A DNA stretch of 64,000 nucleotides from the NCBI GenBank assembly GCA_035420085.1, contig DAOLUH010000007.1:62001-126000 (forward strand), written 5' to 3'. The notes beneath the pieces are model-generated. The model saw only the letters and a program-made list of their open reading frames with translations. It was not told where the DNA came from and ran no database searches. This stretch comes from DSWT01 sp035420085 (lineage in GTDB: Bacteria > Chloroflexota > Anaerolineae > B4-G1 > SLSP01). A program made the translations under genes and the position numbers. Position 1 is the stretch's first letter, and each line of letters starts with the position of its first letter. Below, in pieces: positions 32,562-40,256 of this stretch.

Positions 32562-33604
32562 ATCGGATAACTTATCAACAGGCGATGCTCTACTTCTTAT
32601 CGGGAACCGGAAACACTTACCGGGTAGCGACGTGGGTGGCTGAACGTTTGCAGGGAGCGGGCATCTCAACAGAGACGGCCTCCATTCAGGCCGGTGATCT
32701 GGATGCGCAGTTCAAGCCCAACTCGGATACATTGCTCGTTCTGGCGATGCCCGTCCATGCCTTTATTGCGCCCTGGCTGATGATGCGCTTTGTCTGGCAT
32801 TTGCCGCGCGGCAAGGGCACAGACGCGCTGATTGTCGCCGCGAACTCCGGCGTCAGCGGTACGACATTTTATGTGATGGCGCTCCTTTTGTGGCTGAAGG
32901 GCTACACCGTGCGCAGTTTTTTGGATGTCCCCCTGCCAGATAACTGGATGTCACTCGTGCCGGGCGCGCCAGAGGAAAAGGCCCGCGCGACGGTGGCGCA
33001 GGCGCGGGAGAAAACGGATGCCTTTATGGACGGTTTCCTGGCGGGTAAACGTAGCTTCCTCGCGTGGCCGTGGGCGCTGCTGGCGTTAGTTTTGTTGCCT
33101 GTTGGGGTGGGCTACTTGATCCTGGGCCGCTTTTTCCTGGCGAAGCTCTTTTTTGCCTCGGAGCGCTGCATCGGATGCGGGCAGTGCGCCGCGCATTGTC
33201 CGTGGCGCGCGATCAAGATGGTGGAGCGCGCCGGGCAGCGCCGGCCATATTGGACCTTCAACTGCGAAAGTTGTATGCGCTGCATGGCCTTCTGTCCCAC
33301 GCAGGCCATTGAGGCCGGCCATTCCTGGGGGGTGCTGCTGGCTGCCTTCACCTTTATCCCGGTCGTCAATTGGGTGTTGAACGGGTTGACGCAGCAGATT
33401 CCTGCTTTGGCGGACGTGCGTGGATTGTTGTGGGTGCTGTTGGCATACGGCTATACGCTTCTCGTCTTCGTCATCGCTTATGCCCTCTTTACTGTGCTCC
33501 TGCGAGTCCCGGCCATTAACCGGTTCTTCACCGGCACCACTCTGACCCATTACTACCGCCGTTACCACGAGCCGGACACATCGCTCAAAGATTTGTCACT
33601 ATGA
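32558..33604 (+). CDS. EFR1-family ferredoxin with flavodoxin-like and membrane domains
   Basis: A 348-residue protein. Residues 10-150 form a flavodoxin-like domain (Y-F-L-S-G-T-G-N-T phosphate loop). A hydrophobic helix follows, then two 4Fe-4S motifs, C-I-G-C-G-Q-C-A-A-H-C and C-E-S-C-M-R-C-M-A-F-C, and two or three C-terminal transmembrane helices. This matches the EFR1 ferredoxin group, which shuttles electrons at the membrane. ATG 32558 overlaps the creatininase stop (ATGA). Redox partner unknown. Confidence 0.8.
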   Translation: MNRITYQQAMLYFLSGTGNTYRVATWVAERLQGAGISTETASIQAGDLDAQFKPNSDTLLVLAMPVHAFIAPWLMMRFVWHLPRGKGTDALIVAANSGVSGTTFYVMALLLWLKGYTVRSFLDVPLPDNWMSLVPGAPEEKARATVAQAREKTDAFMDGFLAGKRSFLAWPWALLALVLLPVGVGYLILGRFFLAKLFFASERCIGCGQCAAHCPWRAIKMVERAGQRRPYWTFNCESCMRCMAFCPTQAIEAGHSWGVLLAAFTFIPVVNWVLNGLTQQIPALADVRGLLWVLLAYGYTLLVFVIAYALFTVLLRVPAINRFFTGTTLTHYYRRYHEPDTSLKDLSL

Positions 33605-33626
33605 TGCCTGACTCCTTCGAAAATAG

Positions 33627-33692
33627 CCACCGAGAACACAGAGTTCACAGAGATGAGAACAAATAACTCTGTGTGCTCTGTGCCCTCTGTGG
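33627..33692. repeat. Inverted tandem repeat (ACAGAGTTC type)
   Basis: Period-9 units with a CACAGAG core face an inverted CTCTGTG array across a short spacer. Similar CACAGAG arrays are familiar from other environmental bacterial genomes. Confidence 0.8.
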
Positions 33693-33739
33693 CAGAAATT
33701 TTCGTGCTGGCATGGTGTGCGCAGCACTGACGTCTCTCC

Positions 33740-33772
33740 AAAAACCGGGATTCTGCAAGAATCCCGGTTTTT
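33740..33772. terminator. Bidirectional terminator
   Basis: AAAAACCGGGATTCT (33740-33754) pairs perfectly with AGAATCCCGGTTTTT (33758-33772), GCA loop, A and T tracts on both sides, between convergent genes. Confidence 0.85.
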
Positions 33773-33787
33773 CTGTACTTGTCAGGA

Positions 33788-33893
33788 TGATATTGAACAA
33801 CCGCCAAGACGCCAAGCGCGCCAAGTTTTTAAGATTTCTTGGCGGGCTTGGCGTCTTGGCGGTAAAAAACGCGTTATCTAAGTGTTCAATATC
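33788..33893. repeat. Nested palindrome with GCCAAG tandem core
   Basis: Outer arms GATATTGAACA and TGTTCAATATC enclose a nearly perfect 26-base stem made of GCCAAG-containing tandem units (33800-33825 with 33838-33863). This accounts for most of the roughly 320-base gene-free stretch here, together with the terminator and the repeat at 33627. Confidence 0.8.
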
Positions 33894-33927
33894 CTGTTGA
33901 CCATTACAGAATCCCGGTGCCTCTACG

Positions 33928-35265
33928 CTATCTGTCTTGTCCTGGCGCGCCGTAGCCCCTGGCGGCATCATCCAGCACGAGCACCCAATCGGGACGCTGA
34001 CCGCCTGGCGAGAAGGTCTGCGCGCCGGTCGCGGGGAATTGACCAATCCACGTCGCTTCGCCGGTGCAAGGCGCGTACCACCAGGCGTTGACCGTCGCGC
34101 CGGCAATGGCTTCCAGGTTGACGGTGACGGGCAACGGCAGCGGCAGGTAGACAAAGGCGTAATGCCCTTCGCTGTCGCGGGTGGCGCGGATGTGACTGCC
34201 GCCTGTCCCTGCGTCGCAGCACAGCATCGTTTGATCGGGAATCCGGTTGAGATAGGGACGCGACTCCATCAGCGCCCGCAGATACTTGACCTGGCGCGCG
34301 CCGGGCCGGTTGATGGCTTCATACCAGGGCCGGTCGGCAAAATTGACATACCCGCGTTGCTCATCCGCAAATTGCCAGACCGCGTGATGCCCGTAGGTGA
34401 CGCCGCACGCCCCGGCGAACACCGAGCGGTACATCTGCTTACGCACGTCGTAGTCGCGGAAATAGCCATTCGCCGGGTTCCACTTCGGCCACGGGTTGAC
34501 GGGATGATCCTCGTAGTTTGGCTCCCCGTCGAGCATCGGCTTGACCGGCGTGAGCGCGTAATCGTGCGTCACCCACTCCCACACCGGCACGTCGTGTCCG
34601 CCGCCGTGGCCGGACTGCATCATGTGCATATCCAGCCAGGCTTCATCGTGCAGCCACGCCGATGTGGAACGCCCACCTGCCGGATGGTACGTCTTGAACG
34701 ACGCGCGTCCCATCCCTGCGTCGATGCCCGCCGCCATCGCCCGCCAGATCGGACGGTAGTCGTGCTCCTCGTGGATGGCCGGCCGGTCGCCGCCGAGAAT
34801 CCACACGATGTTGGTCTGCTCGCGGTAACGCGCGCCGAGGAAACGCCCGTAGACCTCCGCGTTCTCCGGGTTAAACACAATCGGCCCGGCGCCCCACTGG
34901 TGATTGACTTTGTCGCCCCAGGTGGGCAGCAGGCCGATGTACAGATCGTGGCGGGCGGCCATCTGGATCACTTCATCCACGTAGGCGAAATACGCCTCGT
35001 TGGGCTGCGTGGGATCGTTGTCGAGCAGCGGGCGCTCGCCGTAAGCGTTGGGCGTGTTCAGGCCGTCGAATTCGGCCAGCGCCACCGCCTGGATGACGGT
35101 GAAGCGGTTGGCCTGCCGGTTGGCGAAGTAGCGTTCGGCCTCCTCGCGGGTCAGCCGGTGGAACAACTCCCAGGCCGTGTCGCCGAGCCAGAAGAACGGG
35201 TCGCCCTCTTCGGTGATAATAAAACGCTGGTTTGAACTGACGTGTAAACGGGATAACTGTGTCAT
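33928..35265 (-). CDS. DUF4038/GH140-like glycoside hydrolase
   Basis: A 445-residue protein. R-F-I-I-T-E-E-G-D-P-F-F-W-L-G-D-T-A-W-E-L-F is typical of DUF4038, the family of GH140 apiosidases. I-V-W-I-L-G-G-D-R-P and M-L-D-G-E-P-N-Y-E supply candidate catalytic Asp/Glu residues. The last 90 residues fit the associated collagen-binding-like beta domain. GGAG upstream selects ATG 35265, rejecting a long Arg-rich upstream extension. Apiose removal from rhamnogalacturonan-II would fit the pectin theme; activity is inferred. Confidence 0.75.
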   Translation of the reverse strand: MTQLSRLHVSSNQRFIITEEGDPFFWLGDTAWELFHRLTREEAERYFANRQANRFTVIQAVALAEFDGLNTPNAYGERPLLDNDPTQPNEAYFAYVDEVIQMAARHDLYIGLLPTWGDKVNHQWGAGPIVFNPENAEVYGRFLGARYREQTNIVWILGGDRPAIHEEHDYRPIWRAMAAGIDAGMGRASFKTYHPAGGRSTSAWLHDEAWLDMHMMQSGHGGGHDVPVWEWVTHDYALTPVKPMLDGEPNYEDHPVNPWPKWNPANGYFRDYDVRKQMYRSVFAGACGVTYGHHAVWQFADEQRGYVNFADRPWYEAINRPGARQVKYLRALMESRPYLNRIPDQTMLCCDAGTGGSHIRATRDSEGHYAFVYLPLPLPVTVNLEAIAGATVNAWWYAPCTGEATWIGQFPATGAQTFSPGGQRPDWVLVLDDAARGYGAPGQDR

Positions 35266-35300
35266 ATTCGAATCTCCACGGCTGTAAAAGTGTAGTTTTT

Positions 35301-36209
35301 CTACCCCAGAACAGTTGGATTCCCCTCCACTGCCACATTGAGGGGGTTGCGTAACATCAGCAGATGATAATCGCCGATGTGCCGGAATCCGAGCGAGGTG
35401 TAGGCTTTTTGCGCCGCGAGGTTGTCTTCGCCGGTGAACAGAATTGCCTTCTCGACGCCTTCCGCACGGGCGTCGAGCAGCGATTGCGCGACGACGCACC
35501 GCGCATACCCGCGTCTGCGGTACTCCGGCGGCGTCCATACCCCGCCGATCTGCACGGCTTCTCGGAGGCGCGTGTTGAAGGCGCTGGTTGCCACGGGGCG
35601 GTCTTCGGCTTCGAGAATCCACGTATTGCCTTCGGCGGTGATGCGTTCCGCCATGGCGCGTTCCTGCGCCCAGAGCTGCTCGCTTTCTTCTTCCCCCAGG
35701 GTTTCGACATCGTACCCGACGCGCCAGCGGGTCAAGATATCCGCATCATGCCCCTCGACCCGGCGGCCCTTGACCTGGCCTGTTGCCAACGCCTCCGGGA
35801 CAAGAAGAGCGGCCAGATCAAGGCTGTAGAGTTTCTCTTGTTGATCCAGTTGACGTTCATAATGCTCCAATTCCAACGCCGCTTTGATAACAGCCACCTG
35901 TTTGTGCGGGCCGATAACGCCTTTGAGCGGACGCCCAGACGCCGTCAGCGCCGCGCGCCATAGGGCGTCGAGATAGGCGGGCGCTTGCGTGATGATGATC
36001 CCGTTCCAAAAGTGGGCCGCCACCCCGACGATGTTGCCGTCCTCGAACGCAGCGACATAATCCCCCGTGTATCGCTCGCCATTGTAGGCCAACCCTGATA
36101 ACCGCATATTGCCAATGAGAAACATTGAGGTCGCCAGACGCGGCGCCAGGAAGGCTTCCAGCGCAGTTTCGTCGCCAGGGCGTAGCAATCGAATGTCCAC
36201 GTTTGTCAT
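35301..36209 (-). CDS. Two-domain GNAT acetyltransferase
   Basis: A 302-residue protein. The C-terminal half is a GNAT fold with V-W-T-P-P-E-Y-R-R-R-G-Y-A as the acetyl-CoA loop and N-L-A-A-Q-K-A-Y-T-S-L-G-F as the following helix. The N-terminal half is a degenerate GNAT-like domain. AGGGAA just upstream supports ATG 36209; ATGs at 36212 and 36221 are alternatives. It lies 35 bases upstream of the GH140-like gene. Acceptor unknown. Confidence 0.75.
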   Translation of the reverse strand: MTNVDIRLLRPGDETALEAFLAPRLATSMFLIGNMRLSGLAYNGERYTGDYVAAFEDGNIVGVAAHFWNGIIITQAPAYLDALWRAALTASGRPLKGVIGPHKQVAVIKAALELEHYERQLDQQEKLYSLDLAALLVPEALATGQVKGRRVEGHDADILTRWRVGYDVETLGEEESEQLWAQERAMAERITAEGNTWILEAEDRPVATSAFNTRLREAVQIGGVWTPPEYRRRGYARCVVAQSLLDARAEGVEKAILFTGEDNLAAQKAYTSLGFRHIGDYHLLMLRNPLNVAVEGNPTVLG

Positions 36210-36316
36210 CATTTCCCTCATAAAATTATCGAATTGTCTTGAGTTCCGTCATTATAGTTCGGCCAGGCGATAGCTATCTTACCGATGAGTTGAGCAACTG
36301 TCAAGTTGTTACCGAA

Positions 36317-36344
36317 TTGACTTACTTGCCCCTTCGGGTATAAT
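36317..36344 (+). promoter_or_regulatory. Promoter of rpmH-rnpA block
   Basis: TTGACT (36317-36322), 16-base spacer, perfect TATAAT (36339-36344). Confidence 0.75.
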
Positions 36345-36367
36345 ACTGACGTTTTGAAGCTTACGTC

Positions 36368-36441
36368 GAAAACCACGCGGGCGACCGCGCGGTTTTCACT
36401 GTAAGGGGCCTGGTTAGCTGTCGACATCCCTTCTGGGGATG
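36368..36441 (+). promoter_or_regulatory. Structured rpmH leader
   Basis: Hairpin GAAAACC-CGCGG/CCGCG-GGTTTTC with a GCGA tetraloop (36368-36397), then CATCCC/GGGATG (36425-36441), within a leader of about 115 bases. Possible autoregulatory or attenuator element. Confidence 0.5.
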
Positions 36442-36467
36442 ATGTTAAAGAAGAGGAGTAGAGAAAA

Positions 36468-36671
36468 ATGCCAAAACGAACTTTTCAGCCGAAAAAACGC
36501 AAACGGATGCGCACGCACGGTTTCCGCGAGCGAATGAGCACCAGCACGGGTCGGGATGTCCTGAAGCGTCGTCGTCTTAAGGGCCGCCACAAGTTGGTGG
36601 TCGTGAGCCTGGGTGGAGCGAAGCGCATCAACTGGAAGGAATCTTCGCAACGCCCGCGCCGCCGCGACTAA
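36468..36671 (+). CDS. rpmH: 50S ribosomal protein L34, C-terminally extended
   Basis: A 67-residue basic protein. P-K-R-T-F-Q-P...H-G-F-R-E-R-M and V-L-K-R-R-R-L-K-G-R-H are the standard L34 core, normally 44-48 residues. About 20 extra residues (V-S-L-G-G-A-K-R-I-N-W-K...) follow, still Arg/Lys-rich. GAGGAG lies about 10 bases before the ATG. It is the first gene of the rpmH-rnpA-yidD-yidC-jag block, under a strong promoter. Confidence 0.93.
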   Translation: MPKRTFQPKKRKRMRTHGFRERMSTSTGRDVLKRRRLKGRHKLVVVSLGGAKRINWKESSQRPRRRD

Positions 36672-36738
36672 TTTTGTGACCTTTTGCGCTTCATTCACGT
36701 AAGCCGCGTTATTGGAGCACCAGTATTGGCACACAGCA

Positions 36739-37086
36739 ATGCGTCTACGCCGTCCGGAGGATTTCCGACATGTGTGGTCTACGGGACGGTCGTGGGCGCA
36801 TCCCTTGTTTATCCTTTGGGCGCTCCCTAATGATGGCGATCACGTTCGCGTTGGGATTACAGCCAGTCGCAAAGTTGGCAACGCGGTGGTGCGGAATCGG
36901 GCGCGGCGCTTGTTGCGTGAAGCGGCGCGCCATCTGTATGGCTCTATAGTGACGGGATGGGATCTGGTGTTGGTAGCACGACCCCCCCTTGGCGAAGCGA
37001 AGGAACCTCAGGTGGAAAGCGCACTGCGGCGTATGCTAGGTCTCGCGGGATTATGGGCATCCCCAGCGGATGACAAAGACCGATGA
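36739..37086 (+). CDS. rnpA: Ribonuclease P protein component
   Basis: A 115-residue RnpA. L-R-R-P-E-D-F-R-H-V opens the fold, and the diagnostic R-N-R-A-R-R-L-L-R-E motif binds the 5' leader side of precursor tRNA together with the RNA subunit. ATG 36739 has no obvious Shine-Dalgarno sequence; a TTG at 36712 would add nine residues and is possible. The stop overlaps the yidD start (ATGA). Confidence 0.9.
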   Translation: MRLRRPEDFRHVWSTGRSWAHPLFILWALPNDGDHVRVGITASRKVGNAVVRNRARRLLREAARHLYGSIVTGWDLVLVARPPLGEAKEPQVESALRRMLGLAGLWASPADDKDR

Positions 37087-37292
37087 AAGCAATCGCGCTG
37101 TGGCTGCTGCGCTTTTATCAACATTTCATCTCACCACACTTCCCTCCGGCTTGTCGTTTTACTCCAACGTGTTCGCAGTACACCTATGAAGCTATCGAGC
37201 GTTACGGTTTCGTCAAGGGCGGCTGGATGGGATTCAAACGACTGGCGCGTTGTCACCCTTTCAACCCGGGCGGCTATGATCCTGTTCCCTGA
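37083..37292 (+). CDS. yidD: Membrane protein insertion efficiency factor YidD
   Basis: A 69-residue protein with the complete family pattern: an N-terminal amphipathic helix, Y-Q-H-F-I-S-P, C-R-F-T-P-T-C-S-Q-Y, G-W-M-G-F-K-R-L-A-R-C-H-P and a final P-G-G-Y-D-P. It assists Sec/YidC insertion of inner-membrane proteins. It overlaps rnpA by 4 bases, the usual order. Confidence 0.95.
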   Translation: MKAIALWLLRFYQHFISPHFPPACRFTPTCSQYTYEAIERYGFVKGGWMGFKRLARCHPFNPGGYDPVP

Positions 37293-37323
37293 ATATGCAT
37301 GTTGACTTAATCCAGGAGGAAGT

Positions 37324-38502
37324 ATGAGCTTGTGGCGGATTGTCACTGACCGCCTCTATCAACGAGGAAAGACACTGCACGGCAGCGCGCTGATCGCAGT
37401 GTCATTGCTGTTTGTTGTATTGACCGGTTGTGCGGGCGGTGGTCTGCGCCACGAAAGCTGGCCTGGCCTCATAGTGGCCGATGGGACGGTCTACGCCGCC
37501 AATCTGGAGCGAGTCCAGGCGCTCAACGCCGAAACGGGCAAGCTCCTGTGGAGTTTCCCCGACGAAACGGATAAAAACCTGCGACCTTTTTACTCAACTC
37601 CCGTCTTGGCGGAGGATTATGGCGACCACGGTATATTGCTGATTGCCGGGTACAAGGATAGAACCGTTTATGCTTTGGCGTTGGGTGAGTCCCGCGCCGA
37701 GCGTCCTGATTTGCTCTGGACGTTTGCCGAAGCCGGCGGCCAATACGTGGGCAGCGGTGTTGTGGCGGACGGAAAATTCATCATCGGCAACGGGGATGGC
37801 AAGGTCTACGCTATCGCCGTGGATGATGGTACGCCGGTCTGGGCCTTCTCCACAAAAGACCGCGTGTGGGCGACGCCGGTCGCTGTTGAAGACACCGTCT
37901 ACATCGCTTCTCTCGATCATACACTCTATGCCCTGGACGTGACAACGGGCGCTGAGAAATGGAAGCTTGCGCTGGGCGGGGCGGTCTCGGCCACGCCGGT
38001 CCTCGTGGATGGCGCTTTGTGGGTCGGAGACTTCACCTCGAAGCTCTACCAGATTGATCTGACGACGCATCAAATCGTCTGGACCTTCGAGGCCGGTGAC
38101 TGGCTATGGGCGACTCCTGTTGTGGACGGAAACATCCTGTACTTTGCAGATGTCGGAGGGCGCGTGTATGCGCTGAATACAGAGACGCATGAGTTGGTAT
38201 GGGGCGCACCCGCTGTGATTGACGATGTCTTGCATGGCCGCCCTGCTTTGAGCGCGGATGGAAGTTTACTCTTTGTGGCCGGCTATGAAAAAGGCGTCGT
38301 TCACGCGCTGGATACGGAGACTGGTTCAGAGATGAACTGGGGTATTGTGACGCGCAACCCGGGCCGATTGCCCGGCGACCTGGCGGCGGATGCATCGCGT
38401 CTCTACGCGATGCCGATCCTGACGTCTGGGCGCGTCCAGGCTCTCGATCAAGAGACCGGCAAACTGTTATGGACCTACCCACCCGCCGACACGACAAAGT
38501 AA
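37324..38502 (+). CDS. PQQ-like beta-propeller lipoprotein
   Basis: A 392-residue lipoprotein inserted between yidD and yidC. The N-terminal hydrophobic segment ends L-T-G-C (about residues 33-36), a lipobox. Repeated blades with D-G-x-V-Y-A, A-L-N-A-E-T-G-K-L-L-W and variants mark a BamB/PQQ-dehydrogenase-like propeller. AGGAGG precedes the ATG. Its place in the membrane-protein insertion block suggests an envelope assembly or quality-control role, but no partner is known. Confidence 0.8.
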   Translation: MSLWRIVTDRLYQRGKTLHGSALIAVSLLFVVLTGCAGGGLRHESWPGLIVADGTVYAANLERVQALNAETGKLLWSFPDETDKNLRPFYSTPVLAEDYGDHGILLIAGYKDRTVYALALGESRAERPDLLWTFAEAGGQYVGSGVVADGKFIIGNGDGKVYAIAVDDGTPVWAFSTKDRVWATPVAVEDTVYIASLDHTLYALDVTTGAEKWKLALGGAVSATPVLVDGALWVGDFTSKLYQIDLTTHQIVWTFEAGDWLWATPVVDGNILYFADVGGRVYALNTETHELVWGAPAVIDDVLHGRPALSADGSLLFVAGYEKGVVHALDTETGSEMNWGIVTRNPGRLPGDLAADASRLYAMPILTSGRVQALDQETGKLLWTYPPADTTK

Positions 38503-38536
38503 TCGGCCAACCGTAAACCAGAGGGGGAAATGTAAC

Positions 38537-39292
38537 GTGTGGGATACGATCATCGTTAGACCAATTATCAATTTACTGCTGCTGTTCTACAAATTCCTGG
38601 GACATGAGACGATCATTGCGGTCACGCTACTCACCTTGCTGATGCGTCTTTTGGTCACACCTTTGATGTTGAAGCAGCAGAAATCGGCACGCCAACAACA
38701 GGAATTGCGCCCCAAGATTGCAGAGCTACAAAAGAAGTACAAGGACGACCCCCAGAAATTGATGGAAGAACAACGCAAGTTGGGTATCAATCCTTTGGGC
38801 GGCTGCTTGCCTTCGTTGATTCAGTTACCGCTGATGATTGGCCTGTACCAGGGCATCATTCGCGTCCTCGCCAGCACCCCGTTGCAACTTTTGGAGCTGC
38901 CGCAGGACATCTACCGGTGGATCCCGACTTTCAGCACCCTTATCCCGCTGAAGAGCCAATTTCTCTGGCTGGACCTGGCCCTGCCCGACAAATTCTACGT
39001 CCTGCCGCTCCTCGTCGTTGTCTCATCGTGGTTCTACCAAAAATTGATCACACCGCCGGCGTTGGACCCCCAGGCTGAGGCGATGAATAAACAAATGATG
39101 CTCATGATGCCGTTGATGATGGGCTTTTTCTCCCTGACGTATGCTTCCGGTCTGGCGATCTATTTCTTGATTACCAACTTGATTGGCATCTTGCAGTACT
39201 ATGTGTTCCGCGAGCATTATACATATCCTGCACCCCCGCCAGGCGATAAAAAACCGGTTGTTCAAAAACGGCCGCAAGCCAGCACAAAGTAA
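38537..39292 (+). CDS. yidC: Membrane protein insertase YidC
   Basis: A 251-residue short YidC/Oxa1 protein starting with GTG after GAGGGGGAAA. It has five hydrophobic helices; the conserved Arg in L-L-M-R-L-L-V-T-P-L lies in the first core helix, followed by a charged cytoplasmic hairpin (Q-Q-Q-E-L-R-P-K-I...) and the L-P-S-L-I-Q-L-P helix. The C-terminal tail is basic and Pro-rich. It lacks the large periplasmic domain of proteobacterial YidC. Confidence 0.95.
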   Translation: MWDTIIVRPIINLLLLFYKFLGHETIIAVTLLTLLMRLLVTPLMLKQQKSARQQQELRPKIAELQKKYKDDPQKLMEEQRKLGINPLGGCLPSLIQLPLMIGLYQGIIRVLASTPLQLLELPQDIYRWIPTFSTLIPLKSQFLWLDLALPDKFYVLPLLVVVSSWFYQKLITPPALDPQAEAMNKQMMLMMPLMMGFFSLTYASGLAIYFLITNLIGILQYYVFREHYTYPAPPPGDKKPVVQKRPQASTK

Positions 39293-39332
39293 CGCTGTGA
39301 TGGCTGCGTGGGATAGTTAAGGAGGTTGTTTT

Positions 39333-40256
39333 ATGACGCCCGAAGAGTCGGTAGTCGTTGCCGCGCCCTCTGTGGATGAGGCAGTTATTCTGGGATTGAC
39401 TCGTCTGGTAGCAACGCGGGACGAAGTCGAAATCGCAGTGCTAGACGAAGGCAGCCGTGGTTTCTTGGGGATCGGCGCGCGCGACGCGCGGGTGCGACTG
39501 ACACGCCGCCCGCCACTGGTTGCGCCAGCGGCGCCGCAACCAGCCCCTGCGGTCGCTGCCGTGGCTGTTCATAAACCTGTGGTCGAAGTCGAACCTGAGC
39601 CTGTTGTCGTCGCGCCGCCTGCGCCTGAACCGGTGACGACAGTGGAAGCCCCGGTCGTTGTCTCGCCTGCCGTCGAAGCGTCTGTAGCGCCGCCCTTGCC
39701 CGCCAAACCTGAACCGAAGCTTGCTCCGGCGCAACTACAGGAAAAAAAGCCCCCCCGACCTCGCGTTGAACGCCAAGAGAGCGCGTTGGACCGCGTCCAA
39801 ATCGAGAAAACGGCCACGGAGGTGGCGGAACACCTCTTTGCTGGTCTCAACATCCAATACTCCATCAGTTGGGAGCAAGAAGACCGTCCGTCTCTGTGGA
39901 TCGCGTTGCGTGGCAAGGACGCCGACATCCTGGTGGGACCAAAAGCGCAAACGTTGGATTCGGTGCAATACTTGTTCCGCACGCTCCTGCATCGGCTGAC
40001 CGAAGGGGATTACAATGTAGTCCTGGACGCCGACGGCTATCGCAAGCGCCGGCAGCGCAGTCTTGAAGCCTTGGCGCGCAAGATGGCCGATCAGGCCGTT
40101 CAATCAGGCCGCACCGTGCGGATGAAACCCATGCCGGCCCACGAGCGCCGGGTCATCCACATGATTTTGCGCAAAGACAAGCGCGTGAAGACCGAAAGCG
40201 TTGGTAAAGGGTATGATCGGGCTATAACGATCATGCCAGAAAAAAAAGCGGATTGA
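39333..40256 (+). CDS. jag: Jag/SpoIIIJ-associated RNA-binding protein (KH-R3H)
   Basis: A 307-residue protein. Residues 1-55 form the Jag-N domain (G-S-R-G-F-L-G-I-G-A-R-D-A). A Pro/Ala/Val-rich linker of about 85 residues follows, then a KH domain (G-K-D-A-D-I-L-V-G-P-K-A-Q-T-L) and a C-terminal R3H domain (P-M-P-A-H-E-R-R-V-I-H). AAGGAGG precedes the ATG. It is next to yidC as usual and coupled to the PfkB gene by a TGATG overlap. The long linker is unusual. Confidence 0.92.
   Translation: MTPEESVVVAAPSVDEAVILGLTRLVATRDEVEIAVLDEGSRGFLGIGARDARVRLTRRPPLVAPAAPQPAPAVAAVAVHKPVVEVEPEPVVVAPPAPEPVTTVEAPVVVSPAVEASVAPPLPAKPEPKLAPAQLQEKKPPRPRVERQESALDRVQIEKTATEVAEHLFAGLNIQYSISWEQEDRPSLWIALRGKDADILVGPKAQTLDSVQYLFRTLLHRLTEGDYNVVLDADGYRKRRQRSLEALARKMADQAVQSGRTVRMKPMPAHERRVIHMILRKDKRVKTESVGKGYDRAITIMPEKKAD

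Noticed and set aside
33937..35235. Plus-strand frame of 432 codons opposite the GH140-like gene
   Set aside because: The minus strand carries a recognisable DUF4038 protein; the plus frame has no family signature and skewed composition.
35266..35622. N-terminal extension of the GH140-like gene
   Set aside because: Arg-rich, runs through the ribosome site of ATG 35265 and overlaps the upstream GNAT gene.
36218..36427. Small minus-strand frame over the rpmH promoter
   Set aside because: Overlaps a near-consensus promoter and leader hairpin; no ribosome site.
36210..36467. Chromosome replication origin next to rpmH
   Set aside because: No dnaA or dnaN is adjacent and I could not find a cluster of TTATCCACA-like boxes.
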